DNA of 5,554 nt from Candidatus Tariuqbacter arcticus (GCA_013202315.1 JABMRZ010000530.1:1-5554), one strand, 5' to 3'; shown: positions 1 to 5,496, numbered from the stretch's first letter. Numbers and translations are program-made. Notes: generated by a model not told the origin, from the sequence alone.

Positions 1-42
1 CCGAATTAATTTAATGTAGGATAATCTTTTAATGCGGTCAAG

Positions 43-70
43 GTAGTGGTTCAAAATTTTGAACCCCTAC
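43..70. repeat. GTAG-footed 28-bp near-perfect palindrome
   Basis: Two 14-base arms meet with no loop: gtagtggttcaaaa at 43-56 and, on the other strand, gtaggggttcaaaa at 70-57, with one mismatch. It lies about 140 bp beyond the fabG-like stop codon. Each end carries GTAG, the tetranucleotide that also precedes the REP-like hairpins at 3425-3529 and 4191-4213. No U-tract follows on either strand, so it does not look like a classical intrinsic terminator. It may be a diverged relative of the REP-like family. The palindrome is seen directly; the kinship is inference. Confidence 0.6.
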
Positions 71-130
71 AATAAACCACGACACATCGGAGCGTAAATT
101 ACAAACACTAACCCCAAAAACCCATCTTTT

Positions 131-215
131 TCAGCGCTATCAGCTATCATCAGCGCAAATCAGCGGTTCAAAACCAACCACTAACTACCAGCCCCCAGTC
201 CCCAGCCCCTAAATG
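131..215 (+). repeat. Composite dispersed repeat, copy 1 (head plus 7-bp array)
   Basis: The head at 131-173 holds several tcagc-type words and ends cagcggttcaaaa. Six degenerate 7-bp units follow directly at 174-180, 181-187, 188-194, 195-201, 202-208 and 209-215, for example ccagccc, ccagtcc and ccagccc. The last unit contains the fabG-like stop codon (209-211 on the minus strand). The same head and unit phase recur at 1961-2054 and 2166-2250. Function unknown. Confidence 0.6.
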
Positions 216-952
216 TATTGACCACCGTCAACTTTGATGATCTCCCCTGTAATGTGCGTGGCTTTATCGCTACATAAGAACGATACTAGGTAAGCCACAT
301 CTTCCGGCTCCCCCAACCGCTTCAACACCGTTTCATTCAGCGACACCTGCTTGGCTTCTTCCGGCATTTTAACCATCATATCGGTCAGAATCAACCCCGG
401 CGCGACAGCATTGACCGTAACCCCGTATTTCCCCAATTCCCGCGCCACTGTCTTGGTCAAGCCGATTATTCCAGCTTTAGCGGCGCTGTAATTCGACTGC
501 CCGAACTTCCCCCGCAACCCATTGATGGAAGTTACATTTATGATTCGCCCCGACTTCTGCCCCCTGAACAACGGCGCTGCCGCCCGGATATAGTTAAAGT
601 ATCCCTTTAGGTCGATGTTCATCACCGTATCCCATTGTTCTTCTGTCATCTTCCAGATGACTCCATCCCAATTAATCCCCGCATTGCACACCAGGATATC
701 CACCTTCCCCCATTCGGCGGCGACCTTATCCACCATCGCCTGGGCGTCGGCGAAATTAGACACATCGGCTTTCACCGCCATCCCTTTGACTCCCATTTCG
801 TTGATTTCATTGGCGATGGCTTCCGCTTCGGCGGCGTGTTTGCGGTAATTCAGCGCCACATTCGCCCCGTTCTTCGCCAGATCGAGGCAGATCGCCGTCC
901 CGATACCGAGAGAACCCCCGGTAACGATTGCGTTTTTGTTTTGTAGTAACAT
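209..952 (-). CDS. fabG: Short-chain dehydrogenase/reductase, 3-oxoacyl-ACP reductase (FabG/PhaB-like)
   Basis: A complete 247-residue classical SDR, the usual length for FabG. Seen: the nucleotide-binding TGGSLGIG at residues 11-18, R37 in NYR (typical of NADP(H) preference), D63 in ADV, NAG at 90-92, and the active-site set N112, S142, Y155 and K159 (YSAAK), then PG at 185-186 and a C-terminal VDGG. Family knowledge: such enzymes reduce 3-oxoacyl-ACP or 3-oxoacyl-CoA in the cytosol, for fatty acid or polyhydroxyalkanoate synthesis, or run in the oxidative direction. The stretch around GKFGQSNYSAAKAG fits FabG and PhaB alike, so the substrate cannot be fixed from sequence. The start is supported by AGGAG at 958-962, five bases before ATG. 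It begins 18 bp after the stop of the TIR-like gene, so the two are probably cotranscribed, yet it is much richer in G+C. With bamA nearby, a 3-hydroxyacyl-CoA dehydrogenase role is possible but inferred. Confidence 0.9.
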   Translation of the reverse strand: MLLQNKNAIVTGGSLGIGTAICLDLAKNGANVALNYRKHAAEAEAIANEINEMGVKGMAVKADVSNFADAQAMVDKVAAEWGKVDILVCNAGINWDGVIWKMTEEQWDTVMNIDLKGYFNYIRAAAPLFRGQKSGRIINVTSINGLRGKFGQSNYSAAKAGIIGLTKTVARELGKYGVTVNAVAPGLILTDMMVKMPEEAKQVSLNETVLKRLGEPEDVAYLVSFLCSDKATHITGEIIKVDGGQYI

Positions 953-970
953 TACAACTCCTATTTATTT

Positions 971-1822
971 TTAATCCTTTGTTTCAAATAGCTGTTCAAA
1001 CGCTTCTTTAATTGCTTTTTCTATTGGTTCATTCTCTCGTGAGCTTCTATTAAATGTAATTAATGGTATATCTCTATCCACAGTAACAATATTTAAAAAC
1101 CTCTTTTCAACAACTCTAACAATCTTTTTTTCAAGTGTTCGGGCTATTGCATACTCGAAAAACAACCATGTGAAATGCTCGTTATCTTCATCAGAATCAT
1201 ATATTTGGAGCATATATCTACACTTCATAATCGTATCAATTACTTCTTGAGTTACAGGTCTGGATGCGGTCTTCACTATCATTATATCTTTATCAGGATC
1301 AAGTCCATACTTATCAGTATATTTATTAATTTCATTATGCGCTACATTACGTCCATCAAAATTCAATTTCATTGATACGAACAATTTAAAATGACTCATA
1401 GTTGAAAATCCTTGACCAAGATTATCGATTCTTGCCTCAAATTGTCTAACAGGCTTACTATTTACTTCTTCCACATTAACTTCATCGTCAGGCCAGCTTC
1501 CAACCTCTTCTTTCGTAGCTGCTAATAGCGCTGAAGCTTTATGACAATGTCTCCAGTGTTTACTTCTGGCTTTATCACTATGTATTCCGCCTTTAATATC
1601 AACAACACTATCGAAGGGAATTCCTTTAAATTCTTTATAGTTTTCACTCTCAGTGCCAAAAATAATCCTTATCCTTGATTCTGTAATTGTTTTCCATTTA
1701 ATAAATTTAGGATTACTAATAATAATATTCATTATCCTATCCTCTATTTCTTTTTCATCTTCAATTTTATGACGCGAATTTTCAAGCAATTCTAACGCGT
1801 ATTTTTTAGATATTTTGATCAT
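971..1822 (-). CDS. Protein with TIR-like C-terminal domain, possible NAD-targeting or nucleotide-binding effector
   Basis: A 283-residue protein I cannot name. The C-terminal part, about 144-256, has the layout of a TIR or TIR-like Rossmann domain: a first strand FKLFVSM, a helix ending in KYGLDP, the strand IMIVK, a helix into CRYMLQIYDSD, then WLFFEYAIARTLEKKIVRVVE. In TIR domains the glutamate in the W-x(3)-E-x-A-x-A context is the NADase catalytic residue; here it is E223. The N-terminal half (1-140) has a W43...IIFGTESENYKEF segment like the region preceding TIR-like domains in predicted nucleotide-binding proteins. There is no signal peptide or membrane segment. The start is firm: AAGGAGG at 1827-1833 lies four bases before ATG. 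The gene is AT-rich (16 G/C of 60 at 1321-1380, against 35 of 60 at 541-600 in the next gene), suggesting transfer. A weak promoter-like pair TTGCAT/TAAAAT, 19 bases apart, lies at 1871-1841. Gene existence is near certain; the domain call is moderate and a defence role is inference. Confidence 0.7.
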   Translation of the reverse strand: MIKISKKYALELLENSRHKIEDEKEIEDRIMNIIISNPKFIKWKTITESRIRIIFGTESENYKEFKGIPFDSVVDIKGGIHSDKARSKHWRHCHKASALLAATKEEVGSWPDDEVNVEEVNSKPVRQFEARIDNLGQGFSTMSHFKLFVSMKLNFDGRNVAHNEINKYTDKYGLDPDKDIMIVKTASRPVTQEVIDTIMKCRYMLQIYDSDEDNEHFTWLFFEYAIARTLEKKIVRVVEKRFLNIVTVDRDIPLITFNRSSRENEPIEKAIKEAFEQLFETKD

Positions 1823-1960
1823 CTTACCTCCTTATAAGAGATTTTACTTTTAATAGAGAAATAAAATGCAATAACCTCCGCCGGCATCCCACCGAATTCC
1901 GGAATCCTTTCCTGGACTTTCTTCCTAAAAAAGACAAATCCTCATAAGTCGCCAGTGCGG

Positions 1961-2054
1961 AAAATCAGCGTCCTCAAAGCTCTCAGCACCTGCAGCGGTT
2001 CAAAACTCACAACCCCCAACCCGTAACTATTCAGCATTCACCATTCAGCATTAT
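1961..2054 (+). repeat. Composite dispersed repeat, copy 2
   Basis: The head begins aaaatcagcg at 1961-1970 and ends cagcggttcaaaa at 1993-2005. From 2006 the sequence falls into seven 7-bp units in register: ctcacaa, cccccaa, then cccgtaa, ctattca, then gcattca, ccattca and gcattat. The units change gradually from C-rich to attca-type. Orientation is the same as in copies 1 and 3. Confidence 0.6.
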
Positions 2055-2056
2055 TT

Positions 2057-2114
2057 CTCCGTGCCTCCGTGTCTCTGTGGTAAAAATTCTTCGTGAACCT
2101 TTGTGCACTTTGCG
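2057..2114 (+). repeat. Dispersed intergenic repeat of the 'ctccgtgtctctgtggt' type
   Basis: The segment contains ctccgtgcctccgtg at 2057-2071, tctctgtggt ending at 2081, and cttcgtgaacctttgtgca between 2089 and 2107. From memory, very similar strings recur in non-coding DNA of many environmental bacterial genomes. It has no start codon with a ribosome site and no strong hairpin. There is only one copy here, so calling it a repeat rests on recognition, not on the window. Confidence 0.4.
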
Positions 2115-2165
2115 CCGCAGCCTGTCCGTCACCCGGCGGATGGTGATAAATCAACGCAATCACCC

Positions 2166-2250
2166 AAAATCAGCGCACATCAGCGATTCAAAATCCCCAA
2201 CTCGCGACTATTCAGTATTCAGTATTTAGTATTCAGTATTTAGTAGTCAT
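2166..2250 (+). repeat. Composite dispersed repeat, copy 3, with 7-bp array ending at the bamA stop
   Basis: The head runs from aaaatcagcg (2166-2175) through a second cagcg to gattcaaaa at 2185-2193. Eight 7-bp units follow from 2194 to 2249: tccccaa, ctcgcga, ctattca, then gtattca and gtattta alternating twice (2215-2242), and gtagtca. The array stops where the bamA stop codon begins (2250-2252). It is the cleanest of the three arrays. Confidence 0.7.
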
Positions 2251-3383
2251 CATTCCTCTTTCGGCTTCCCCAGCACCGCTTCGTAAAGTTCTTCATCCAT
2301 CGGATGCCCTTCAGCCAGCATCCGCCGGTATTCGATGAAATCGATTACATCCGTCCCGGTAATCTTCCGCGTATTGAATGCGTGGAATCCCAAATACGCT
2401 TCGCCCTGCATATTCGCCGCCAGCCAATGCCTATTCGCCAATTTTGCCTGATCCCAGAAGAATTTCTTCTTCTGCCGAACGCTGTCGATAGATTTAATCA
2501 AACATCCGGGGAACAGATTGGTGAAAGTCCACACAATCTTCCCCACTTCCTTATCAAGCAGTGTAAAATCAATGTTGGCGGTCTTCAAAAACGCCCGCGC
2601 CTGCTTGCCTTCTTCGCCGGTCTTGAATTCGCCGTAGACGATTTCGCCGTCGTCGACATATCTATCGGTGATTACGCCCGGATTGCGGATGAAGCCGTCG
2701 CCTTCCTTGATGACCTTGGCGATTTTACTCACCAGCCCCAGCCGCTTCATCTTATACGCCGACCACAATTCGCAGGATATACAATTCCACATCGCATCTT
2801 CCATGGTCAGATACCAGGGCAGGAAATCGGAAGAACCCCCATCCGGCGCGCTGCCGTGCCGGGGACCCGCCTGCCCGAAAATCGCCGTATCCGCCGTCAC
2901 CGCCAAATCGCACGCCATCCCGATTTCCTGACCCCCGGCGACCCGCATCCCGTTCACCCGGCATATAGTCGGCTTCTTGCAGTTCAATATAGCGTCCACC
3001 ATCCCGTTGAACAAATCCATATACAAGCCGTATTCCTGATTGCGGCTGGAATAGTATTCGGCGTATTCCTTGGTGTTCCCGCCGGTGCAAAACGCCCTAT
3101 TCCCCACCGCGGTGAACACCACCGCCACCACCCGCCGGTCCATCGAAGCACGGCTGAAGCCGGCGATTACACCCTTCACCATTTCGGTGGTGTAGGAATT
3201 GAACTGCTTGGGATTATTGAGGATAATCCAAGCGGTGAACAGCCCTTCGACCTTATTACCCTTCGGGTCTTCGATGGGGCGCAGGTCGTAAATTACAGAT
3301 GGCGGTTCAGTTCCGAACCATTCATCTCTCCACAAATCGTGGTCTTTCAAGCCCCCTTCCCGGGGCAGCCAGTTTAAAGACAT
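2250..3383 (-). CDS. bamA: 6-oxocyclohex-1-ene-1-carbonyl-CoA hydrolase (BamA/Oah)
   Basis: A complete 377-residue crotonase-superfamily enzyme with the length typical of BamA, about 100 residues longer than ordinary enoyl-CoA hydratases. Family knowledge: BamA (Oah) adds water and cleaves the ring of 6-oxocyclohex-1-ene-1-carbonyl-CoA to give 3-hydroxypimeloyl-CoA, in the cytosol, in the benzoyl-CoA pathway of anaerobic aromatic degradation (cyclohexanecarboxylate metabolism in some syntrophs). Family blocks seen: GTEPPSVIYDLRP at 24-36, NNPKQFNSYTTEMVK at 56-70, VVFTAVGNRAFCTGGNTKEYAEYY at 88-111 (recognisable by its FCTGGNT core), NGMRVAGGQEIG at 144-155 and FGQAGPRHGSAPDGGSSDFLP at 169-189. 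The ATG is supported by GGAG at 3389-3392, five bases upstream. No other bam gene (dienoyl-CoA hydratase, alcohol dehydrogenase, benzoyl-CoA reductase) lies in the window. The upstream neighbour is a REP/RAYT module and the downstream spacer is repeat-rich, so it stands alone here. Confidence 0.95.
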   Translation of the reverse strand: MSLNWLPREGGLKDHDLWRDEWFGTEPPSVIYDLRPIEDPKGNKVEGLFTAWIILNNPKQFNSYTTEMVKGVIAGFSRASMDRRVVAVVFTAVGNRAFCTGGNTKEYAEYYSSRNQEYGLYMDLFNGMVDAILNCKKPTICRVNGMRVAGGQEIGMACDLAVTADTAIFGQAGPRHGSAPDGGSSDFLPWYLTMEDAMWNCISCELWSAYKMKRLGLVSKIAKVIKEGDGFIRNPGVITDRYVDDGEIVYGEFKTGEEGKQARAFLKTANIDFTLLDKEVGKIVWTFTNLFPGCLIKSIDSVRQKKKFFWDQAKLANRHWLAANMQGEAYLGFHAFNTRKITGTDVIDFIEYRRMLAEGHPMDEELYEAVLGKPKEE

Positions 3384-3393
3384 TTTTACTCCA

Positions 3394-3421
3394 AGATATT
3401 AGATATTTGATATTTGATTTC
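3394..3421. repeat. 7-bp array immediately upstream of bamA
   Basis: Units agatatt (3394-3400), agatatt (3401-3407), tgatatt (3408-3414) and tgatttc (3415-3421) form a short heptamer array. It sits between the bamA Shine-Dalgarno sequence (3389-3392) and the first GTAG of the REP-like tandem (3425). It occupies the place where the bamA 5' leader or promoter should be. Confidence 0.55.
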
Positions 3422-3424
3422 TAT

Positions 3425-3529
3425 GTAGGGTTGGTTTCAACCCACCATTATTTTATCAACGCAAAGTAGGGTGGGTTCTTAACCCACCATTATTTTATCA
3501 ACGCAAAGTAGGGTGGGTTCTTAACCCAC
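3425..3529 (+). repeat. Tandem REP-like hairpins (three copies, about 42-bp period)
   Basis: Copies start at GTAG 3425, 3466 and 3508. Copy 2 has stem GGTGGGTT (3470-3477), loop CTT and AACCCACC (3481-3488), then a spacer to 3507. Copy 1 is 41 bp with a variant stem gggttg/caaccc (3428-3433 with 3438-3443). Copy 3 ends after its hairpin at 3529. The spacer ccattattttatcaacgc is shared by copies 1 and 2. The foot-plus-hairpin design is that of REP elements, whose 5' GTAG is read by RAYT proteins in Escherichia coli. They lie downstream of the RAYT gene and upstream of bamA and may also act as an RNA hairpin barrier. Confidence 0.8.
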
Positions 3530-3601
3530 ATTTTCCTTAACCCATCATTTTCCAATCGCTTCAATATATCTTCAAATTCGATTTTAAGAACCGGTAAATC
3601 A

Positions 3602-4141
3602 TTATTCCAATTCTAAATCCCCGGGCGATTCAATATCATCATAATCAATGTAATACCCATTTTTCATATATTTATGAAATGTCGACCATTTCCAATCCGC
3701 TAATCGTTCCACCAGTCTATGCTTCAAGGGATTATAATGAATGTAGTCAATGCGTCTATTTAAATCATCCTCATTTTTAATTAGATGTTCAAAGAAACGC
3801 CTTTGCCAAATTGCTCTTTCCGCTTTACTCATACGCGATTTGGTCCGATTTCCTTCAATTCCTTCAAGTTTCAAATAATTTCGACTGAAAAGTGATTTTA
3901 TCGATGACCAGCGTTGTGAGAAATCACAATCATTATCCGGAAGTTTCCAAATGCAATGCAAATGATCCGGCAACAAACACAACGCAATTAAATTAAAAGG
4001 TCGTTTACTTCTAACAGTCAGCCAAGCATCTCGCAGGCATTTTCTAGCTAATTCATCGGTAAGGAATTTACGTCGTTCATGAGTAACCAGAGTGAAAAAA
4101 TAATACCCGCCGGATTGATATAAACGCCTGTATTGCGGCAT
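3602..4141 (-). CDS. REP-associated tyrosine transposase (RAYT, Y1/HUH family)
   Basis: A complete 179-residue Y1 transposase of the REP-associated (TnpA-REP) type. Seen: an N-terminal RLYQSGGYYFFTLVT at 6-20, the metal-binding HUH motif as H60-L61-H62 in LLPDHLHCIW, RWSSIKSLFSRNY at 77-89, WQRRFFEHLIKNEDDLN at 112-128, and DYIHYNPLKH at 132-141 where Y133 is the likely nucleophile. Family knowledge: these single-domain endonucleases nick and rejoin single-stranded DNA at REP hairpins and are thought to spread them in trans; they are usually single-copy and not flanked as an IS. Context agrees: GTAG-footed hairpins lie on both sides in opposite orientation. No clear Shine-Dalgarno sequence precedes the ATG at 4141, so expression may be low. 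The gene is AT-rich relative to bamA. It appears intact. Confidence 0.9.
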   Translation of the reverse strand: MPQYRRLYQSGGYYFFTLVTHERRKFLTDELARKCLRDAWLTVRSKRPFNLIALCLLPDHLHCIWKLPDNDCDFSQRWSSIKSLFSRNYLKLEGIEGNRTKSRMSKAERAIWQRRFFEHLIKNEDDLNRRIDYIHYNPLKHRLVERLADWKWSTFHKYMKNGYYIDYDDIESPGDLELE

Positions 4142-4190
4142 AAGCGATGAAAATTATGTGAATTATCAATTATTACGCGGGAATATTTAT

Positions 4191-4213
4191 GGTGGGTTAA
4201 GAACCCACCCTAC
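4191..4213 (-). repeat. REP-like hairpin, inverted copy upstream of the RAYT gene
   Basis: On the minus strand this reads GTAG (4213-4210), GGTGGGTT (4209-4202), CTT, AACCCACC (4198-4191). It is identical over 23 bases to the second copy of the 3425-3529 tandem but on the opposite strand. The two sets therefore bracket the RAYT gene as inverted repeats. It starts 14 bases past the MNT stop codon. Confidence 0.8.
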
Positions 4214-4226
4214 CGCAATTTGTATG

Positions 4227-4544
4227 TTATCTTCCATAAACGACGATTCCACTTTCGGTGATTTCGCGCGCAAGCGTATTGGCTATATCCTTATAACTTT
4301 CTAATTCATTTGAACGCATTATAAATAGGTCCAGCGAAAAATTTCGTGGTCTAAGCTGCCGCCGAATTCCCAATTCCACTTCTCGTTTTGTTTTAGCGCC
4401 ATCGTAAATCACTACTATATCATAATCACTATCGTCCTTTGCGTCTTCACCGGCTCGCGATCCGAAAAGAATGATTTTCACCGGATCGATGTAAGAGATG
4501 ATCTTGTCGATAATGTCGGGGAGTCTTTTATCCTTATTATTCAT
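4227..4544 (-). CDS. mntA: MNT-type nucleotidyltransferase domain protein (minimal nucleotidyltransferase, antitoxin-like)
   Basis: A 105-residue minimal nucleotidyltransferase. Seen: the GS-x10-DxD motif with G28-S29 in LFGSR and D40-Y41-D42 in SDYDIVV, and the third acidic residue D72 in SLDLFIM; the end ITESGIVVYGR is typical of the family. All three metal-binding acids are present, so the protein could be active. Family knowledge: MNT proteins are commonly encoded next to a HEPN RNase and, in the MntA/HepT pair, act as antitoxin by adding AMP to the toxin. No HEPN gene is visible on either side: upstream is a palindromic element, downstream the REP/RAYT module. ATG is preceded by GGGAG at 4555-4559, ten bases away. 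The symbol is by family analogy only. A short frame overlapping the 3' end (ATG at 4237) may be the start of a lost partner. Confidence 0.75.
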   Translation of the reverse strand: MNNKDKRLPDIIDKIISYIDPVKIILFGSRAGEDAKDDSDYDIVVIYDGAKTKREVELGIRRQLRPRNFSLDLFIMRSNELESYKDIANTLAREITESGIVVYGR

Positions 4545-4565
4545 AATTTTTATTCTCCCGTATCT

Positions 4566-4704
4566 GTTAAGTTCTTTGAGAAAAAGCTGTTATTCACTGG
4601 CAATGATGGAAATTATGGCTATATCACTGAAAAGCATTTCCATCATATCCATAATATCCAGTGAATTCTTGCTCTATTCTAGGGGATTGCTCAAACAACT
4701 TAAC
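4566..4704. repeat. 139-bp nested palindromic (MITE-like) element
   Basis: Three nested inverted-repeat pairs share one centre. Outer: gttaagttctttgag (4566-4580) with ctcaaacaacttaac (4690-4704), 14 of 15 paired. Middle: attcactgg (4592-4600) with ccagtgaat (4658-4666), perfect. Inner: atgatggaaat (4603-4613) with atttccatcat (4636-4646), perfect, leaving a 22-base loop. It fills the gap between the decayed surface protein and the MNT gene and contains no plausible gene. No target-site duplication is obvious at its edges. It could be a small non-autonomous mobile element or a large RNA hairpin in the MNT leader. Confidence 0.65.
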
Positions 4705-4868
4705 AATTACGTTCTCCCTATTTAACCAGCAGCAATTTCTGCGTCTGCTGGAAATCTCCGGCGGTCAGCCGGGCAAAATAGACCCCGCTCGACATCCCGA
4801 TGACATATAACCATTGACCAATGACGCCACTTCCCGCCCGGCAATATCATACACCGTCAATTCAACAT

Positions 4869-4903
4869 AGCTTGCAGCTTGCAGCTGGTAGCTGATAGCT
4901 GTT
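4869..4903. repeat. 7-bp array inside the sorting-domain coding sequence
   Basis: Five units on the plus strand, agcttgc (4869-4875), agcttgc (4876-4882), agctggt (4883-4889), agctgat (4890-4896) and agctgtt (4897-4903), share an agct core at exact 7-base spacing. On the coding strand they encode most of AISYQLQAAS, the first strand of the sorting domain. Because 7 is not a multiple of 3, gain or loss of a unit would shift the frame. Confidence 0.5.
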
Positions 4904-5340
4904 TTAGGATTGAACGGATTGGGATAATTCTGAAACAGCATATATGATTCCGGATACTTTTTTATTGCAGGTTTTTCCGACACACCCACCCATCCTAAAA
5001 CGCCTTGTCCACCGTAAGCGCCCATATCGTTCACTATCGTTCCCATCGCCGGATACAGTGCGAATCCCGGATTGGCGGGGTCTTCCGGGTCGTTATACTG
5101 AGGGTCAGGATTCCCGGCGTCGATACAAGGGGAAGCGGATTGCAGGTGAAAATCACTGTTCAAAGGGTCAACAAACAGCGGGTCAACATCGATATTCCCA
5201 ACACCACCCCATCCATCTTGAATATCACTATAGGTACAGGTAAAAGATGAACTGCCGCTATAAAGATATATTTGGCTGCCAGTGGGTGCAGAATTAGCCC
5301 AGATTATATTGTTCACCCCGGTGGGGTCGGAATATTCTCT

Positions 5341-5496
5341 GCAGTAAATCCCGCCGCCGTCATCACCAGCCGTATTTCCGCTGATGGTGCAGTTTTCGAT
5401 GGTGGGGCTGGACTCGGTGCAGTAAATCCCGCCGCCGTCATCATCAGCCGAATTCCCGCTGATGGAGCAGTTTTAGATGGAGGGGCTGGAATACCA
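5341..5496 (-). repeat. Two 78-bp direct repeats (26-residue beta-helix units)
   Basis: Units at 5341-5418 and 5419-5496 are nearly identical except for scattered changes and a divergent end. On the coding strand each gives a variant of NC[TS]ISGN[TS]A[GD]DDGGGIYC followed by an ESSPTIE-type stretch. The third unit, toward 5554, keeps NC at 5553-5548 with a spacing of 81 bp but is otherwise decayed. This is coding repetition of a beta-helix, not a mobile repeat. Confidence 0.8.

Larger units (their letters stand above)
1823..2249. other. 427-bp gene-free spacer dominated by dispersed repeats
   Basis: I see no credible coding frame between bamA and the TIR-like gene. The left 60 bases hold the Shine-Dalgarno sequence and weak promoter-like motifs of the TIR-like gene. 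Around 1895-1904 there is a small perfect palindrome, attccggaat, with no U-tract. From 1961 to 2250 the spacer is almost wholly repeat: composite copy 2, the 'tctctgtggt' type repeat at 2057-2114, and composite copy 3. No convincing intrinsic terminator for bamA is visible. Confidence 0.65.

Noticed and set aside
43..70. Intrinsic terminator for the fabG-like gene
   Set aside because: The palindrome is AT-rich at its centre, has no loop and is not followed by a U-tract on the minus strand.
2304..3377. A 357-codon open frame on the plus strand opposite bamA
   Set aside because: It lies almost wholly antisense to a very well-conserved bamA, is rich in H, P and R as expected of a shadow of GC-rich coding, and shows no family motif.
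3425..3529. CRISPR array
   Set aside because: The 42-bp units are contiguous and repeat in full, including the stretch that would be a spacer. There are no unique spacers and no cas gene.
3490..3610. A minus-strand frame reading LPVLKIEFEDILKRLENDGL just after the RAYT stop
   Set aside because: It looks protein-like, but it has no start codon or ribosome site, opens directly after a TAG and runs into REP hairpin sequence. It could be a gene remnant but cannot be supported.
4566..4704. Integron attC site
   Set aside because: The outer words match GTTRRRY and RYYYAAC, but attC requires RYYYAAC at the 5' end and GTTRRRY at the 3' end. Here the order is reversed on both strands, and no integrase or cassette array is seen.
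4498..4725. A 75-codon hydrophobic plus-strand frame
   Set aside because: Its sequence is the translation of the nested palindrome and part of the MNT antisense strand. The palindrome explains the composition, and there is no ribosome site.
5314..5316. GTG at 5316 as the start of the beta-helix protein
   Set aside because: The same frame continues upstream through two well-preserved beta-helix repeats to a stop at 5473-5475, and no Shine-Dalgarno sequence precedes the GTG.
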